DNA of 22,263 bases from Clostridia bacterium (GTDB lineage Bacteria > Bacillota > Clostridia > Christensenellales > Borkfalkiaceae): assembly GCA_900767195.1 (NCBI GenBank), contig CAAFYG010000004.1:1-22263 (forward strand). Direction: 5' to 3'. Shown piece by piece: positions 7,941 to 16,100 of the stretch (position 1 is its first letter; each line of letters opens with the position of its first letter). The position numbers and the translations under genes were made by a program. The notes beneath the pieces are model-generated. The model saw only the letters and a program-made list of their open reading frames with translations. It was not told the DNA's origin and did no database searches.

Positions 7941-8927
7941 TCAGCCGTCAATATCGGAAAAAGGCGAATCTCCGTCTTTATTTCCCGGCTTTCCGCCCGG
8001 AACATTGCCGTTTCCCGATCCGCCCAACTCCGAAAAAGGCTCGTCCGACGGATTGTTTCCGCCGCCGTTTTCGCCGTTTTCGCGGAAAGGATCGTCGCTT
8101 CCCGCCGAGCCGTAACTTCCGCCTCCGTAGCCGCCGTAACCGCCGCCGTAAGGCGAATTATTATATCCTCCGTAGCTGCCGAATCCGCCGTAACCGCCGC
8201 CGGGCGCGCCGAAACGGCGATAATACGCTTCGCGTTGCTTTTTCAGATACGCAGCGTAATCGATCGGTTGCTTGTTTCTCAAAACAAACACAATGATCGG
8301 GAAAGACGCGGGAATAAAGAGCGCCACCACCGAAAGCGCGGTAAATGCGCGCGGCGCGTATCTTCTGAAAAGCGCGGAAGATACGAGAAAGAGAAAAATC
8401 GAATACACCAATTCCGCGATGGATAAAATCAGCGAAGCGATATCTACATACGCGATTAAAGACGAGGCTAATTTACTTGCAGGCGTATTGCCGTCCACGG
8501 TTCTGAAGATATAGTTGATCACGCGCCCGGAAGCGGCGTCCGTCACGGGTTGCAGCACATAATTATAATGCAGCGTCACTTTGGCAAATATCGTAAACCC
8601 GCCCACCAACACGGCAACGATCTGCGCCGCCATCACGAATACGCCCGCATGCTTCATTCTCTGCCCGAAAAGACGCGTATCTCCGGCAAGCCGCCCCGCG
8701 TAAAGCATATTCACGAACGGAATAAACGCCAGATATCGTTTTTCGATATTGCGTTTTTTTGCCATCGAAAAAAGGCCGAATCCGAGCAAAAGCTCCAGCA
8801 CGATCCACGCGCCCACGCCCGCCGCAATTGCGGCAACGTAAAGTTTCACGTTCGCGTGCAAAGCTTCCGCCCCTCTCGAATAAAGGTAAACCGTAATAAC
8901 AGAATCAAAAATGCGATAAATAATCAT
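7941..8927 (-). CDS. multi-pass membrane protein with Gly/Tyr-rich tail and PF(S/R)(E/D) motifs
   Basis: The 328-aa protein is not recognised as a named family. About four hydrophobic segments (near 28-53, 95-117, 158-187 and 193-216) form a membrane domain. A short basic-aromatic helix (YLKKQREAYYRRF, 227-239) follows, then a low-complexity Gly/Tyr/Ser/Asn tail of about 90 residues. The tail carries three spaced copies of a short motif: SDDPFRE (277-283), SDEPFSE (294-300) and GDSPFSD (319-325). Such spaced acidic Pro-Phe motifs in a disordered tail look like binding sites for a partner protein; that is inference. The gene starts 39 bases after truA and is the last gene before a strong terminator. 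The ATG has AGGAAG and AAGG upstream. Confidence 0.85.
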   Translation of the reverse strand: MIIYRIFDSVITVYLYSRGAEALHANVKLYVAAIAAGVGAWIVLELLLGFGLFSMAKKRNIEKRYLAFIPFVNMLYAGRLAGDTRLFGQRMKHAGVFVMAAQIVAVLVGGFTIFAKVTLHYNYVLQPVTDAASGRVINYIFRTVDGNTPASKLASSLIAYVDIASLILSIAELVYSIFLFLVSSALFRRYAPRAFTALSVVALFIPASFPIIVFVLRNKQPIDYAAYLKKQREAYYRRFGAPGGGYGGFGSYGGYNNSPYGGGYGGYGGGSYGSAGSDDPFRENGENGGGNNPSDEPFSELGGSGNGNVPGGKPGNKDGDSPFSDIDG

Positions 8928-8966
8928 AACCTTGTCTTCCTGTATTTTGTATCTTATTTCCTCGCG

Positions 8967-9761
8967 TTATTCGCCGATAGTTTCCGAAAACAGCCGATCG
9001 CCGTAATCCACGTTGAAAAGCGTTAAGCCTTTCGCGGGCATTGTTTTATCGAGAAGTTCGCGTCTGCCCGTTTCAAACGCCTTTTGCAAACTTTCCGCCG
9101 TGCGTTTTCCTTCCGCAAGAGCCAAAATTTCGCCCGTCATCGTACGCACCATATTATATAAAAACCCGTTGCCCGTCACGTAAATTTCAATTTCTCTGAG
9201 CGTATCCCCCGCCGCGCCGATCTTCGCGAATTTTTCTTCGATTTCAATCGAATACACGTTCCGCACGGTGGTTTTCACGGAAGAATTCGCCGCGCAGAAA
9301 GCCTTGAAATCGCGTTCGCCCACGCAAAGCTTTGCCGCCGCACGCAAACTCTCGATTTCGGGCGCGCTCTTTAAATACGCCGCATACCGCTCTTTTTCGG
9401 GCAACCGCTGCGGATAAACATACAGCGAATACCGATACGTCTTTTTCTTCGCCGTGCGGTTTGCGTCAAAACCCTCGCGCGCCGCCCCGCTTTTCAAGAC
9501 GGAAATATCTTCGGGCAGAAATTTATTTAAAGCTTCGGGGAATTTTTCCGGAGGAAGCGTCAGGTCGGCGTCGAAATGCACGATCTGCGAAAGCGCATGC
9601 ACGCCCGCGTCCGTTCTGCCGCTCGCCGTCACCGATACGCGCGTTTTAAACGCCGAAAAAAACGCGTTTTCCAATACTTCCTGCACGCTCAGCGCGTTCT
9701 TTTGCCGCTGCCAGCCCGCATAATCCGTGCCGTCGTAGGCAATCGCCGCCACATACCGCAT
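8967..9761 (-). CDS. truA: tRNA pseudouridine(38-40) synthase TruA
   Basis: 264 aa, typical length. The N-terminus YDGTDYAGWQRQ and the catalytic motif SGRTDAGVHA, with Asp51 as nucleophile, are diagnostic. VTGNGFLYNMVRTM near the C-terminus is the usual second family signature. It isomerises uridines 38-40 in the tRNA anticodon arm. The ATG is preceded by AAGGAGG. It sits 66 bases downstream of ecfT. The order ecfA-ecfT-truA is the conserved Firmicutes arrangement, normally continuing to rplM-rpsI, which are absent here. Confidence 0.97.
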   Translation of the reverse strand: MRYVAAIAYDGTDYAGWQRQKNALSVQEVLENAFFSAFKTRVSVTASGRTDAGVHALSQIVHFDADLTLPPEKFPEALNKFLPEDISVLKSGAAREGFDANRTAKKKTYRYSLYVYPQRLPEKERYAAYLKSAPEIESLRAAAKLCVGERDFKAFCAANSSVKTTVRNVYSIEIEEKFAKIGAAGDTLREIEIYVTGNGFLYNMVRTMTGEILALAEGKRTAESLQKAFETGRRELLDKTMPAKGLTLFNVDYGDRLFSETIGE

Positions 9762-9827
9762 ATTCTCGCCCTCCTTCGGAAATTTTTCGCGTCTTTTCCC
9801 CTTTTTTCTTATCTCATTCGCGCGCGC

Positions 9828-10640
9828 TCATACGTTCCACGCGAAGTATATCCGCAACAAAACCACTCCCGCGATCATCGCCGCGCCCAACAAAAACACC
9901 GCGATATCCCGCGCCGTAAAGCGCAGTTTTTTATACTTCGTGCGCACCTTGCTGCCGGAATAGCAGCGCGCGTCCATCGCGTCGCCCAGCTCGTCCGCCC
10001 TGCGAAACGCGCTGATCAGAAGCGGTATCAGCACGGGGATCAACGCTTTCACGCGCTTTACGAGTCCCCCCGTTTCAAAGTCTGCCCCGCGCGCTTTCTG
10101 CGCCGACATAATCCGCGCCGTTTCGTCCGATAAAATAGGAATAAACCTGAGCGCGATCGACATAATCAGCGCAAGTTCATGCACGGGAAAACGCACCCAT
10201 TTGAGCGGAGTAAGCAAACTTTCGAGTCCGTCCGTAAGCGATACGGGCGAAGTAGTGATCGTTAAAAGCGACGAGCCGCACACGAGCAGCACGAGCCGCG
10301 CCGCCAGAAACAGCGTGGAAAACAGTCCTTGTTTCGTGATCGTGATGATGCCCCACGTAAAAATCGGATCGCCGCTCTTATAGAAAAACAGATTGATAAT
10401 CACGGTGAAAAGCAATAAAAACAGCACGCCTTTCACGGAAGCAAGCACCTTTAAAGGCGAAGCCTTCGCCGCCGCCATGCAAAGGATCAGGGCAACCGCC
10501 ACCGCCGCAAGCCCCAGAAAGTTTTTTGCGAGAAACACCGCCGTGATATACGCGATCAGCAAAAGCAATTTTCCGCGCGGATCGCACTTATCCGCAAACG
10601 AATTCGTCGGCACGTATCTGCCGAAGGTGAATTTACTCAT
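9828..10640 (-). CDS. ecfT: ECF transporter transmembrane component EcfT
   Basis: An ATG at 10638-10640 gives 270 aa. It has GGGGGGTGA six bases upstream and overlaps the end of ecfA by eight bases in an ATGAGTAA arrangement, so translation is probably coupled. A GTG three codons earlier is less likely because it lies inside that Shine-Dalgarno sequence. The family pattern is clear: KCDPRGKLLLL near the start, several membrane helices, then the coupling helices with the two short motifs ARG (AQKARGADF) and ARC (AMDARCYSG), which dock into the ATPase pair. EcfT links the ATPases to interchangeable substrate-binding S components. No S component is in the window, so the substrate is open; the group II module usually serves several vitamins. 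Confidence 0.95.
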   Translation of the reverse strand: MSKFTFGRYVPTNSFADKCDPRGKLLLLIAYITAVFLAKNFLGLAAVAVALILCMAAAKASPLKVLASVKGVLFLLLFTVIINLFFYKSGDPIFTWGIITITKQGLFSTLFLAARLVLLVCGSSLLTITTSPVSLTDGLESLLTPLKWVRFPVHELALIMSIALRFIPILSDETARIMSAQKARGADFETGGLVKRVKALIPVLIPLLISAFRRADELGDAMDARCYSGSKVRTKYKKLRFTARDIAVFLLGAAMIAGVVLLRIYFAWNV

Positions 10641-12723
10641 TTTCTTCACCCCCCGCCGCGCCGTCTCTCACGCCGCCGGGCGCGCCCGTCGCGCCGTCGT
10701 TTTCTCCGCCGTTTGCCGCGCCAAGCGCGCAAACCGCGTTCACAAACCCCTTTTCGGTGAGATCGCTCGGCGCATACACGCCGAATTTTTTAAGTTCGCG
10801 CGAAATTTTCGCCGTCACGGGAATATCGAGTCCCAGCGAATACAGCGCGTCGGCGCGATCGGTAAACAGCCGCTCGGGCGTATCGCAAAACGCGATTTTC
10901 CCTTCGGAAAACACCGCCGCGCGATCGCACGCTTCCGCAATCTCGTCCATATCGTGCGAAACCACGATCACCGTTTTACACCAATCGGAATGTACCTTTT
11001 TCAAAAGCGCGGCAATCTCTTCTTTGCCGAGCGGATCAAGCCCCGCCGCCGGCTCGTCGAGCACAAGAATTTCCGGCTTCGTAACGATCACGCCGGCAAT
11101 CGCCGCCCGGCGTTTCTGCCCGCCCGAAAGCTCGAAAGGAGACTTATCCTTCACTTCCTCATACGAAAGTCCCACCGTTTCCAGAGCTTCGCGCACAGCG
11201 CGCGCCGTTTCGTTTTCGCTTAAAGGCGTCTTTGAAAAATTTTTCAACCCGAACGCCACGTCCGCAAACACCGTTTCGGCAAAAAGCTGATACTCGGGGT
11301 ACTGAAACACCATGCCCACTTTCGATCGGAGTGCGAAAAAATCGGTTTTCTTGTCCGTCAGATCAAAGCCGTCCACCGTTAAAACGGTGCGTTTTTCGTT
11401 TACGACCGCCGCGTCCTTTTTCCGCTTTTTCGGCTTGTATTTCTTTTCCGCCGTCGGCAGCTTTTCCAACGCGTTCAGATGCCGCACAAAAGTGGATTTT
11501 CCGCTTCCCGTATGCCCGATAATTCCGAAAAATTCGCCTTTTTTAATGCGCAGCGAAACGCCGTTTAGCGCATACTCCTTACCGCCGTCGTACGAAAAAT
11601 ACAGATTTTCGCAATCGATAATATCCTCGCCGCCCGCCGCACATTCCGCCGCGCCGCCCGCTTCGCCCGCACAATCGCCCGCCGCGCCGGAAACAAGCGA
11701 GCCTAAGCCAACCGCACCCGCGCCGTCCTTTTTCACAACGTGCGAAGCGATCTTAGAAGCGATTTCAAAAGCGGAAAGCGAGTCTGAAACGCACAGTCCC
11801 CGTTCGCGCAAATCGCGGCAGATTTTCACGCTTTTCGGCAACGCGAGATGATACGAGAGTAATTCTTTTTCGCTTTTCAGCACCTCTTCCGGCTTGCCTT
11901 GCAGCACGATTTTTCCTCGATCCAGCACAATCGCGCGATCGGCTTCCATCGCCTCTTCGGGGAAGTGCGTAATCGCAATCACCGTGATCCCGTTTTCCCT
12001 GTTCAGTCTCTTCACCACCGCCGTGATTTCCCGCCGCCCGCGCGGATCGAGCATCGCCGTCGATTCGTCTAAAATCATAATTTTCGGGTTGAGAGCCAGC
12101 ACCCCGGCAACGGCGATCCGCTGTTTTTGTCCGCCGGAAAGCTTTGCCGCTTCCGCATGGCGGTACTCTTCCATTCCCACCGCGCGCAAAGCGAATTCTA
12201 TCCGCTCGCCGATCTCTTCGCGCGGCACACCCGTGTTTTCGGGCCCGAACGCCACGTCGTCTTCCACGATGCTCGCCACCGTCTGATTATCGGGATTCTG
12301 AAACACCACGCCGGCATTTTTGCGGATTTCAAAAAGATTTTTTCTTTCCGAAGAGTCCATACCAAGCACGTACACCTTGCCCGAAGACGGCAAAAGCAGA
12401 CCGTTCGCAAGCCGCGCCAGCGTAGATTTTCCGCTGCCGTTATGGCCCAGAATCGCCGCGTATTCGCCCTGCCCGATTTCGAGAGAAACGTTTTCAAGCG
12501 CGTTCTTCTCTCCCTCGCCGTAGGCAAAGCTCACGTTCTCGAATTTTACGGCGGGCAATTTTACGGCGGGCAATTCCGCTTTGCTTGCGCCGCAGCCTGC
12601 CGTTTCCGCAGTTAAGCCCGTTTCCGCAGTTACTCCGGTATCCGCAGTTAAACTTCCGCCGGAAGTCGAGGCAGCCGCCGCTCCCGCCGTTTTATATTCG
12701 GTTGTCGCTTTTTTTTCGTTCAA
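10633..12723 (-). CDS. ecfA: fused EcfA1-EcfA2 ATPase of the energy-coupling factor transporter
   Basis: One open frame encodes two complete ABC ATPase domains. Numbering here is from an upstream TTG at 12748-12750. Domain 1 has Walker A GHNGSGKST (102-110), Q-loop QNPDNQ (151-156), LSGGQKQR (204-211), Walker B MILDES (225-230) and H-loop His262; DESTAMLD is EcfA1-like. Domain 2 has GHTGSGKST (412-420), QYPEYQ, LSGGQKRR and LVLDEPAAGLD, which are EcfA2-like. The domains are normally two genes. An Ala/Gly/Cys-rich linker (about 342-375) joins them, and a Gly-rich tail ends the protein. The chosen TTG (12721-12723, 696 aa) has GGAAGGA nine bases upstream; the earlier TTG has no such signal. The first 50 residues contain in-frame tandem repeats. 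ecfT follows with an eight-base overlap. Confidence 0.92.
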   Translation of the reverse strand: MNEKKATTEYKTAGAAAASTSGGSLTADTGVTAETGLTAETAGCGASKAELPAVKLPAVKFENVSFAYGEGEKNALENVSLEIGQGEYAAILGHNGSGKSTLARLANGLLLPSSGKVYVLGMDSSERKNLFEIRKNAGVVFQNPDNQTVASIVEDDVAFGPENTGVPREEIGERIEFALRAVGMEEYRHAEAAKLSGGQKQRIAVAGVLALNPKIMILDESTAMLDPRGRREITAVVKRLNRENGITVIAITHFPEEAMEADRAIVLDRGKIVLQGKPEEVLKSEKELLSYHLALPKSVKICRDLRERGLCVSDSLSAFEIASKIASHVVKKDGAGAVGLGSLVSGAAGDCAGEAGGAAECAAGGEDIIDCENLYFSYDGGKEYALNGVSLRIKKGEFFGIIGHTGSGKSTFVRHLNALEKLPTAEKKYKPKKRKKDAAVVNEKRTVLTVDGFDLTDKKTDFFALRSKVGMVFQYPEYQLFAETVFADVAFGLKNFSKTPLSENETARAVREALETVGLSYEEVKDKSPFELSGGQKRRAAIAGVIVTKPEILVLDEPAAGLDPLGKEEIAALLKKVHSDWCKTVIVVSHDMDEIAEACDRAAVFSEGKIAFCDTPERLFTDRADALYSLGLDIPVTAKISRELKKFGVYAPSDLTEKGFVNAVCALGAANGGENDGATGAPGGVRDGAAGGEENE
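12542..12653 (-). repeat. in-frame short tandem repeats in the N-terminal part of ecfA
   Basis: Two perfect 15-bp copies (12542-12556 and 12557-12571) encode the repeated peptide LPAVK. Three 18-bp copies (12600-12617, 12618-12635, 12636-12653) encode a TAETGL-like hexapeptide. Both periods are multiples of three, so changes in copy number keep the frame. They lie directly before the first ATPase domain. Confidence 0.85.
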
Positions 12724-12805
12724 AATACCGAGTCCTTCCGTCGCGTGCAACGCGTGCCTGTCCCGCGCGACATAAATAAAAAATCAACCGAAACACGCAA
12801 ACCTT

Positions 12806-12856
12806 GTTTCAACAAATATGTTTCAACGTTTCAACAAATATGTTCCAACAAATAAT
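12806..12856. repeat. four direct repeats in the ecfA leader
   Basis: On the plus strand GTTTCAACAAATAT occurs at 12806-12819 and 12828-12841. A shortened GTTTCAAC lies at 12820-12827 and a variant GTTCCAACAAATAAT at 12842-12856. They sit immediately downstream of the ecfA promoter -10 on the minus strand, so they cover the expected transcription start and the first part of the leader. They could be binding sites for a regulator or simple tandem duplication. Confidence 0.75.
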
Positions 12857-12885
12857 ATTATAGCAAAAATACCCGAAAAACACAA
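12857..12885 (-). promoter_or_regulatory. promoter of the ecfA-ecfT-truA unit
   Basis: On the minus strand TATAAT (12857-12862) is preceded by TGC, an extended -10. A TTGTGT hexamer (12880-12885) lies 17 bases upstream. The predicted leader before the ecfA start is about 125 bases and begins with direct repeats. Confidence 0.85.
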
Positions 12886-12998
12886 TTATTTTCGGCGGAC
12901 GGCAATAAAAAGTTAATGAAAATGCCGTGAAAATTTCAAATTTTACCAAAAACATAAAAAATGCACAAAAAAAATTTCTCATTTTCCGCGTTTTGCTA

Positions 12999-13027
12999 TT
13001 GACTTAATTCAAAATAAAAGTTATAAT
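12999..13027 (+). promoter_or_regulatory. strong sigma-A-type promoter of the PFOR gene
   Basis: TTGACT (12999-13004) and TATAAT (13022-13027) are spaced by 17 bases. The predicted start near 13034 leaves a leader of about 110 bases. Between this promoter and the divergent ecfA promoter lie about 110 bases of AT-rich DNA with no other feature I can support. Confidence 0.9.
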
Positions 13028-13034
13028 ATATAAA

Positions 13035-13101
13035 GCGAGGTTTCGCTAGCCGCCTGCGGGGGATTCGAAGGCGCATAAAAGCACAGCAAGCGAAAATTCG
13101 C
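13035..13101 (+). other. structured 5' leader of the PFOR gene
   Basis: Bases 13035-13047 can pair with 13089-13101 at 12 of 13 positions (one G-T pair counted, one mismatch). Inside, CGCCT (13051-13055) pairs with AGGCG (13069-13073). This gives a long two-part hairpin starting at the predicted transcript start and ending about 30 bases before the ribosome binding site. It does not match a riboswitch class I recognise, and no T-tract follows the stem. It may stabilise the mRNA or act in regulation. Confidence 0.5.
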
Positions 13102-13143
13102 AATACTACAAGACAAAAATATATTTTAACGGAGGCTTTTTCG

Positions 13144-16100
13144 ATGAAAAAAATGACCATCGACGGCAATACCGCCGCGTCGCACGTAGCGTACGCGTTT
13201 TCCGAGGTTGCCGCCATCTACCCGATTACGCCCTCTTCGCCCATGGCGGAATCCGCCGACGAGTGGGCAACGGCAAAACGCACGAACATGTGGGGGCAGA
13301 AGCTGAAAATCGCAGAAATGGAATCGGAGGGCGGCGCGGCGGGCGCAGTCCACGGCTCTCTTTCCGCCGGCGCGCTTACCACCACCTACACGGCTTCGCA
13401 GGGCTTGCTCTTAATGATCCCCAATATGTACAAGATCTCCGGCGAACTTCTTCCCATGGTAATGCACGTATCCGCCCGCGCGCTTGCGGCGCACTCGCTG
13501 AACATTTTCGGCGACCATTCCGACGTGATGGCTTGCCGCCAGACGGGCTTTGCGATGCTCGCTTCTTCTTCCGTGCAGGAAGTTATGGATCTCGCGCTTG
13601 TGGCGCACCTTTCCACGCTGAAATCTTCCGTGCCTTTCCTGCATTTCTTCGACGGCTTCCGCACTTCGCACGAATATTCCAAGATCGAAGGTTTCGAAGA
13701 AGCGAATAACTACGCCGAAATCAAAGCGATTTTCGATAAGCTCGGCATGCAGAAATACGTGGACGATTTCAAAGCCCGCGCCCTGAACCCCGAGCATCCC
13801 ATTCAGAAAGGTACGGCGCAGAATTCCGATACCTATTTCCAGAACAGAGAAACAGCCAACGCCCACTACGCCGCCGTTCCCGGCATCGTAGCCGAAATGA
13901 TGAAAGTCGTTTCCGAGTACACGGGCAGAGAATATCACCTCTTCGATTATGTAGGCGCGAAAGACGCCGAAGAAGTCATCGTGGTTATGGGCAGCGGCGC
14001 GGAAACCATCGAAGAATCGATCAACGCGCTCAACGCCAAGGGCAAGAAATACGGCTTATTGAAAGTCCGCCTGTATCGCCCGTTCGACGCTACGGCTTTC
14101 GTAGACGCGATCCCCGCTTCCTGCAAGAAGCTCGCCGTGCTCGACAGAACGAAAGAACCCGGCTCGCTTGGCGAACCCCTTTATCTCGACGTATGCGCCG
14201 CGCTTGCCGAAAAAGGCAGAGGCGGAATTAAAGTGTACGGCGGCAGATACGGCTTAGGCTCGAAAGAGTTTACGCCCACCATGGTGCTTTCCGTATACAA
14301 AAATCTCGAAAAGAAAGAGCCGAAAAACCACTTCACCGTGGGTATTTACGAAGACGTTACCAATTCTTCGCTCGACTTTTCCGAAAAATTCGACGCCGCG
14401 CCCGCAGGCTCTACTTCCTGCAAATTCTACGGTCTCGGCTCCGACGGTACGGTAGGCTCAAACAAGAACACCGTAAAAATCATCGGCGATCACACCGATA
14501 AATACGTGCAGGCTTACTTCTTCTACGATTCCAAAAAGTCGGGCGGCATCACCGTTTCGCATCTTCGCTTCGGCGATAAACCCATTCAGTCCGAATACTT
14601 AATCGACGCGGCGGATTTCATCGCCTGCCACAACCCTTCTTACGTAACCCGCTACGATATGGTGAGCGATCTCAAAGAAGGCGGCTCGTTCCTTTTAAAC
14701 AGCGAATGGACAACCCTTGAACTGCTCGAAAAAGAACTGCCCGCAAAGATGAAGAACGCGCTTGCGAAAAAGCACGCAAAGCTCTACGTGATCGACGCGA
14801 TCAAAATCGCCGGTCAGCTCGGACTTCGCGGCAAAACTTCCACGATTCTGCAATCCGCATTCTTCTGCATCAATAAGCAGATCATGCCCTACGAAAGCGA
14901 GAACCCCGAAGATAAAAACACGGCTGTCGCGCTCATGAAGTACATGGCGTACAAGTCGTTCTCGCGTAAAGGCGACGCGATCGTGCAGATGAACTACAAC
15001 GCGATCGATTCCGCGAAGGCTAACCTTGTGAAAATCGAAATTCCCGCATCGTGGGCTATCACCACCGAAGGCGCGGACATGGTGAAACTTGCGGACAACG
15101 AATATTTCCGCAATGTGGTTGCGCCGATTCTCGCGCTCGAAGGCGACAAACTGCCCTCTTCGGCGTTCAATGCGGACGGATCTGTGCCTACGGGTACTAC
15201 GAAATTCGAAAAGCGCGGCGTAGCCGTGAAAGTGCCGGAATGGAACGTGGATAAGTGTATTCAATGCAATCAATGCGCGTTCGTATGCCCGCACGCAACG
15301 CTTCGTCCCTACCTTGTGGCGGACGGCGCGAACAAACCCGAAAACTTCGTAACGAAACCCGCAATGCAGGCGAAAGGCTACGGCTTCCGTATGCAGGTTT
15401 CCCCGCTCGATTGTATGGGTTGCGGCGTGTGCGCGGATATCTGCCCCGTAAACCAGAAAGCGCTTGCCGACGCGGTGAAGAACGGCGAAAAGGCGGCGAA
15501 AGCGGAAAACAACGCCATCAATATGGTTGCGCTTGAAACGGTTGCCGAAAAACAGGCGGCGAACTGGAACTATGCGCAAACTCTTCCCGACGTAGACCCT
15601 TCCGTGATCGAAAAAATGGCGGACGTGAAGAAATCGCAATTCTCGCAGCCGCTCTTCGAATTCTCGGGCGCGTGCGCGGGTTGCGGCGAAACGCCTTACG
15701 TAAAGGTGCTTACGCAGCTCTTCGGCGACAGAATGATCGTTGCCAACGCTACGGGTTGCTCTTCGATTTACGGCGGCTCGTCCCCTACCTGCCCGTACAC
15801 CACCAACAAAGCGGGACACGGCCCTGCATGGGCGAACTCGCTGTTTGAAGACAACGCGGAATTCGGCTTCGGCATGAACCTTGCGTATAAGGCGAGAAGA
15901 GAAGCTTTGAAAGACAAAGCGGAAAAACTCGCCGAAATTTGGAACGAGTACCCCGAGTGCAAGAAACTTCTCACCGACTGGATCGAAAACATGGACGATG
16001 CGGAAGGCAGCAAGAAAGCGGCGGCCGCGCTTGTGGAAGATCTTGAAAAGTGCAAGAACGATTGCGAAGGCGAAGAACTCGAACTCGTAAACGATATTCT

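Noticed and set aside
12724..12750. Earlier TTG start for ecfA
   Set aside because: It has no Shine-Dalgarno sequence, whereas the TTG at 12723 has GGAAGGA at good spacing. It cannot be fully excluded.
12806..12856. Possible CRISPR-like array
   Set aside because: Repeats are 8-15 bases, contiguous and without unique spacers; no cas genes are nearby.
12900..12960. Rex- or CodY-like operator upstream of the PFOR promoter
   Set aside because: GTGAAAATTTCAAATTTTACC is AT-rich and loosely palindromic but does not match either consensus well enough.
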